In this document: one piece after another, positions 40,572 to 42,358 of the stretch
Position numbering within the stretch: position 1 is the stretch's first letter
Layout of the letters: every line of letters begins with the position of its first letter
NCBI GenBank assembly: GCA_033297075.1
Contig: MU858304.1
Coordinates: 1 to 42,358 of the forward strand
Length of the DNA stretch: 42,358 nucleotides
Origin: Rhypophila decipiens
Taxonomy: Eukaryota > Ascomycota > Sordariomycetes > Sordariales > Naviculisporaceae
Direction of reading: 5' to 3'
Notes under the pieces: model-generated
Told to the model about the DNA's origin: nothing
The model's database searches: none
The model's input: only the letters and a program-made list of their open reading frames with translations
Made by a program: the position numbers and the translations under genes

Positions 40572-42358
40572 ATGCCTCAGTTAGGTGATTTGCCACCTGA
40601 GCTGGTCACGATGATAGGAGGGTGTCTCGACTCCCGTCGTGATCTCAGTTCACTAAGCCGGGTGTGCCGAGGTTTCTTCTTCCTATTATTTAACGATCTT
40701 TTCAGGACTTGGCACAGAGCACTACCAGAAAGAGATTTGCATTTTCTGGAGGCAAGAGATTGTGTTCTTGCTGCATTCTATCACGCCATCAAGCACGATT
40801 CAACCAACATCGTCTCCAGACTTCTCGTCAACGACTTTGAGGACTTGTTGGACTTGAAGGGGTATATACTATCCCTTCGCAGATGTTCCTTTTTGACCCC
40901 CAGCTGATCTATCCCAAGGCACATGTTAGAGCGTAACCAGACGTCTATAAATGCGTGGGCCTCGAATCGCCTTACATTCCTGGATTTTTGCCCTCCTCGG
41001 TGATGCTCCCACGGTAGCAGTACATTTAATGGGGCACGGCGCCAGGATGAACCAAATAGTGCGATGCTCCCGGGCCCATGATCTCACCCGTCTTCTTTCA
41101 ACCCTCGTCGAGTCCCGAACGAGCAGCCAGGGACAGCTAGATGACTCCTTAAGAACCACGTCAAACTACGCCCTCCCGCGAATAACCCGCTTACTCTTGG
41201 AAAGGGGGGCCGATCAGTTTAGGATTCACCGCGGCTTCGCCCCAATTCATATTGCCCTAGACCGAAGACATCCATGGCGCTGGTTCACTGAAGTCCGTTA
41301 CCCACTCTGCTCAAACTATACAGAGGAGGACCCAGGTGCGGTCTATATGTACATGGACAGCGTCTTTGACTCCATGATCACAGAAACGGTGACGGAACTC
41401 CTGAAAGCTGGCGCAAACTGCGAGTTGAGAACAAAGACCACGATATTTCACGAATGCACCCACAGCTGCTGGAAATCTCGTGAATGTGATCATCGTGGGC
41501 AGAGAGCTTTGCATTTGGCATGTGCTGGTGGCTTTCAGGACGCTGTCAGCCTCTTACTTCAATACAGAGCAGACCCATCTTCTTCCAACCTTGATGGGTA
41601 CACGCCGCTTTACTATGCCTTGGTCCAAGGATACCAAAATTCTGCCCGGAGACTCTTGGCTGCGGTAACACCAAACAACCCTATTGTGTACGTACCCCAC
41701 AACACCACCGCCCTTCATGTCGCCTGTCGATATGCTTTCTCTTCTATGGCCAAGGTCTTACTTGAAGCAGGAGCCGATCCTAATCTCGGAGACATCAACG
41801 GAAGAACACCCCTCCACGAAGCTCTCAGCCTGACCTCTCCAGGTACTCGCTTCCGTGAATGGCAGGTGATCAAGACTCTGAATCTCCTCAAACGTCACGG
41901 CGCAAACCCTGATATTGAATCATATCCCAAGTCTCCAGCTGTGATTGGGAGATGGCACCCGCTTCGAAAGGTCCATGATATGTTCCGACCTGGCTATGGT
42001 ACTGCATGGAGCACCACCACTCAACCTCCCGACATAAATGACAACGATCAATTCCCAGCTCTTACGCCCACAGCTAACCCTTCTACCACCCATCGGGCCC
42101 CTGCGAGTGAGGCTGGGACTCATGGGGAAACCAAGAGCATGATTGGAGGAGGACCTTCATTAGCTCCCCAGCATACATGTCCGTCCATTTCCGTCCCATC
42201 AGACACAAATCCTAGTCCAGACCCAGCAGCTCTGCCCAAAACGGACGATAACGAGCTGCCTAGTTTGTGTCACGGCTTGGTATACCGTGACATCCCTTAT
42301 AGGCTGCAATACGTGACTTGGCTTACAAGCAAGTCAACGTTCCACCTTTTAGTGGTGT
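40572..42358 (+). pseudogene. F-box/ankyrin-repeat gene, broken by a stop and a frame shift, running off the right end
   Basis: ATG at 40572 opens with an F-box (LPPELVTMIGGCLDSRRDLSS then LSRVCRGFFFLLF), the domain that docks SCF ubiquitin ligases. TGA at 40905-40907 stops this frame, but the same frame goes on with HMLERNQTSINAWASNRLTF. At the T5 run 40985-40989 a one-base gain moves the sense to the next frame. That frame is open from there to the window end (456 codons). It carries ankyrin units such as GDAPTVAVHLMGHGAR, TRLLLERGADQ, RALHLACAGGFQDAVSLLLQ, TALHVACRYAFSSMAKVLLE and NGRTPLHEALSL. A Pro/Ser/Thr-rich tail follows. Ankyrin repeats bind the target. No intron of usable size removes the TGA in frame. 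Likely a pseudogene, unless the two changes are sequence errors. The end is missing, or lies at 65-67 in a circular reading. Confidence 0.8.
42300..42358. repeat. Right copy of the 59-bp direct terminal repeat
   Basis: Identical to bases 1-59. It lies inside the open reading frame of the F-box/ankyrin gene, which is still open when the window ends. If the ends are joined, that frame continues for three more codons and stops at 65-67. Confidence 0.97.

Noticed and set aside
42300..42358. Terminal repeat taken as a virus or phage end
   Set aside because: No viral structural or replication genes; all recognised genes are fungal nuclear genes with introns.

Overview
The window reads as nuclear DNA of a filamentous ascomycete, most likely a Sordariomycete. 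The genes have short introns with GTAAGT-type donors and CTAAC-type branch sites, and there is a tRNA gene with an intron. The protein families are fungal: a HET domain, an AA8 cytochrome, a MedA developmental regulator and an F-box/ankyrin protein. No operons, transposase, virus genes or CRISPR array are visible. The first 59 bases are repeated exactly as the last 59, so the contig may be a 42,299-bp closed loop, either a real circle or tandem duplication, or an assembly-graph cycle.

Layout: 1-67 holds the same sequence as the right end and could carry the last codons of the F-box/ankyrin gene. 420-587 is a tRNA-Arg(UCU) with an intron. 894-1624 (-) is an unrecognised degraded gene. 1882-2822 (-) is an intact small secreted-type protein with one intron. 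4110-5925 (-) is a HET-domain gene broken at three places, one of them a 16-bp tandem repeat in the coding sequence. 6483-7445 (-) is a stand-alone AA8 cytochrome-domain protein. 9948-11482 (+) is an acidic single-pass membrane protein. 13578-16034 (+) is a V8-type serine protease with a long repeated C-terminal region. 17074-18338 (-) is a multi-pass membrane protein with an in-frame stop. 20518-23070 (-) is medA. About 17.5 kb follow with no gene I can support. 40572 to the right end (+) is a broken F-box/ankyrin gene.

The standout is the 743-residue protease at 13578-16034. Its catalytic domain has the His/Asp/Ser triad and also the histidine that V8-type enzymes use to select glutamate. 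The motif (A/Q)-E-(G/S/A/T)-(hydrophobic)-(hydrophobic) occurs twice in the N-terminal leader and about seven times in the C-terminal region, each time introducing a short hydrophobic, lysine-containing segment. I infer a self-processing polyprotein that cuts after its own glutamates and releases amphipathic peptides. This is a hypothesis from sequence only.

Intact housekeeping or developmental genes alternate with four disrupted accessory genes. Two of the premature stops (TAG, TAA) fit CAG or CAA changed by C-to-T, the change made by repeat-induced point mutation. Three frameshifts fit single-base gains in short homopolymers, so sequencing or assembly error must be excluded before calling them pseudogenes. 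The genes do not form an evident pathway.
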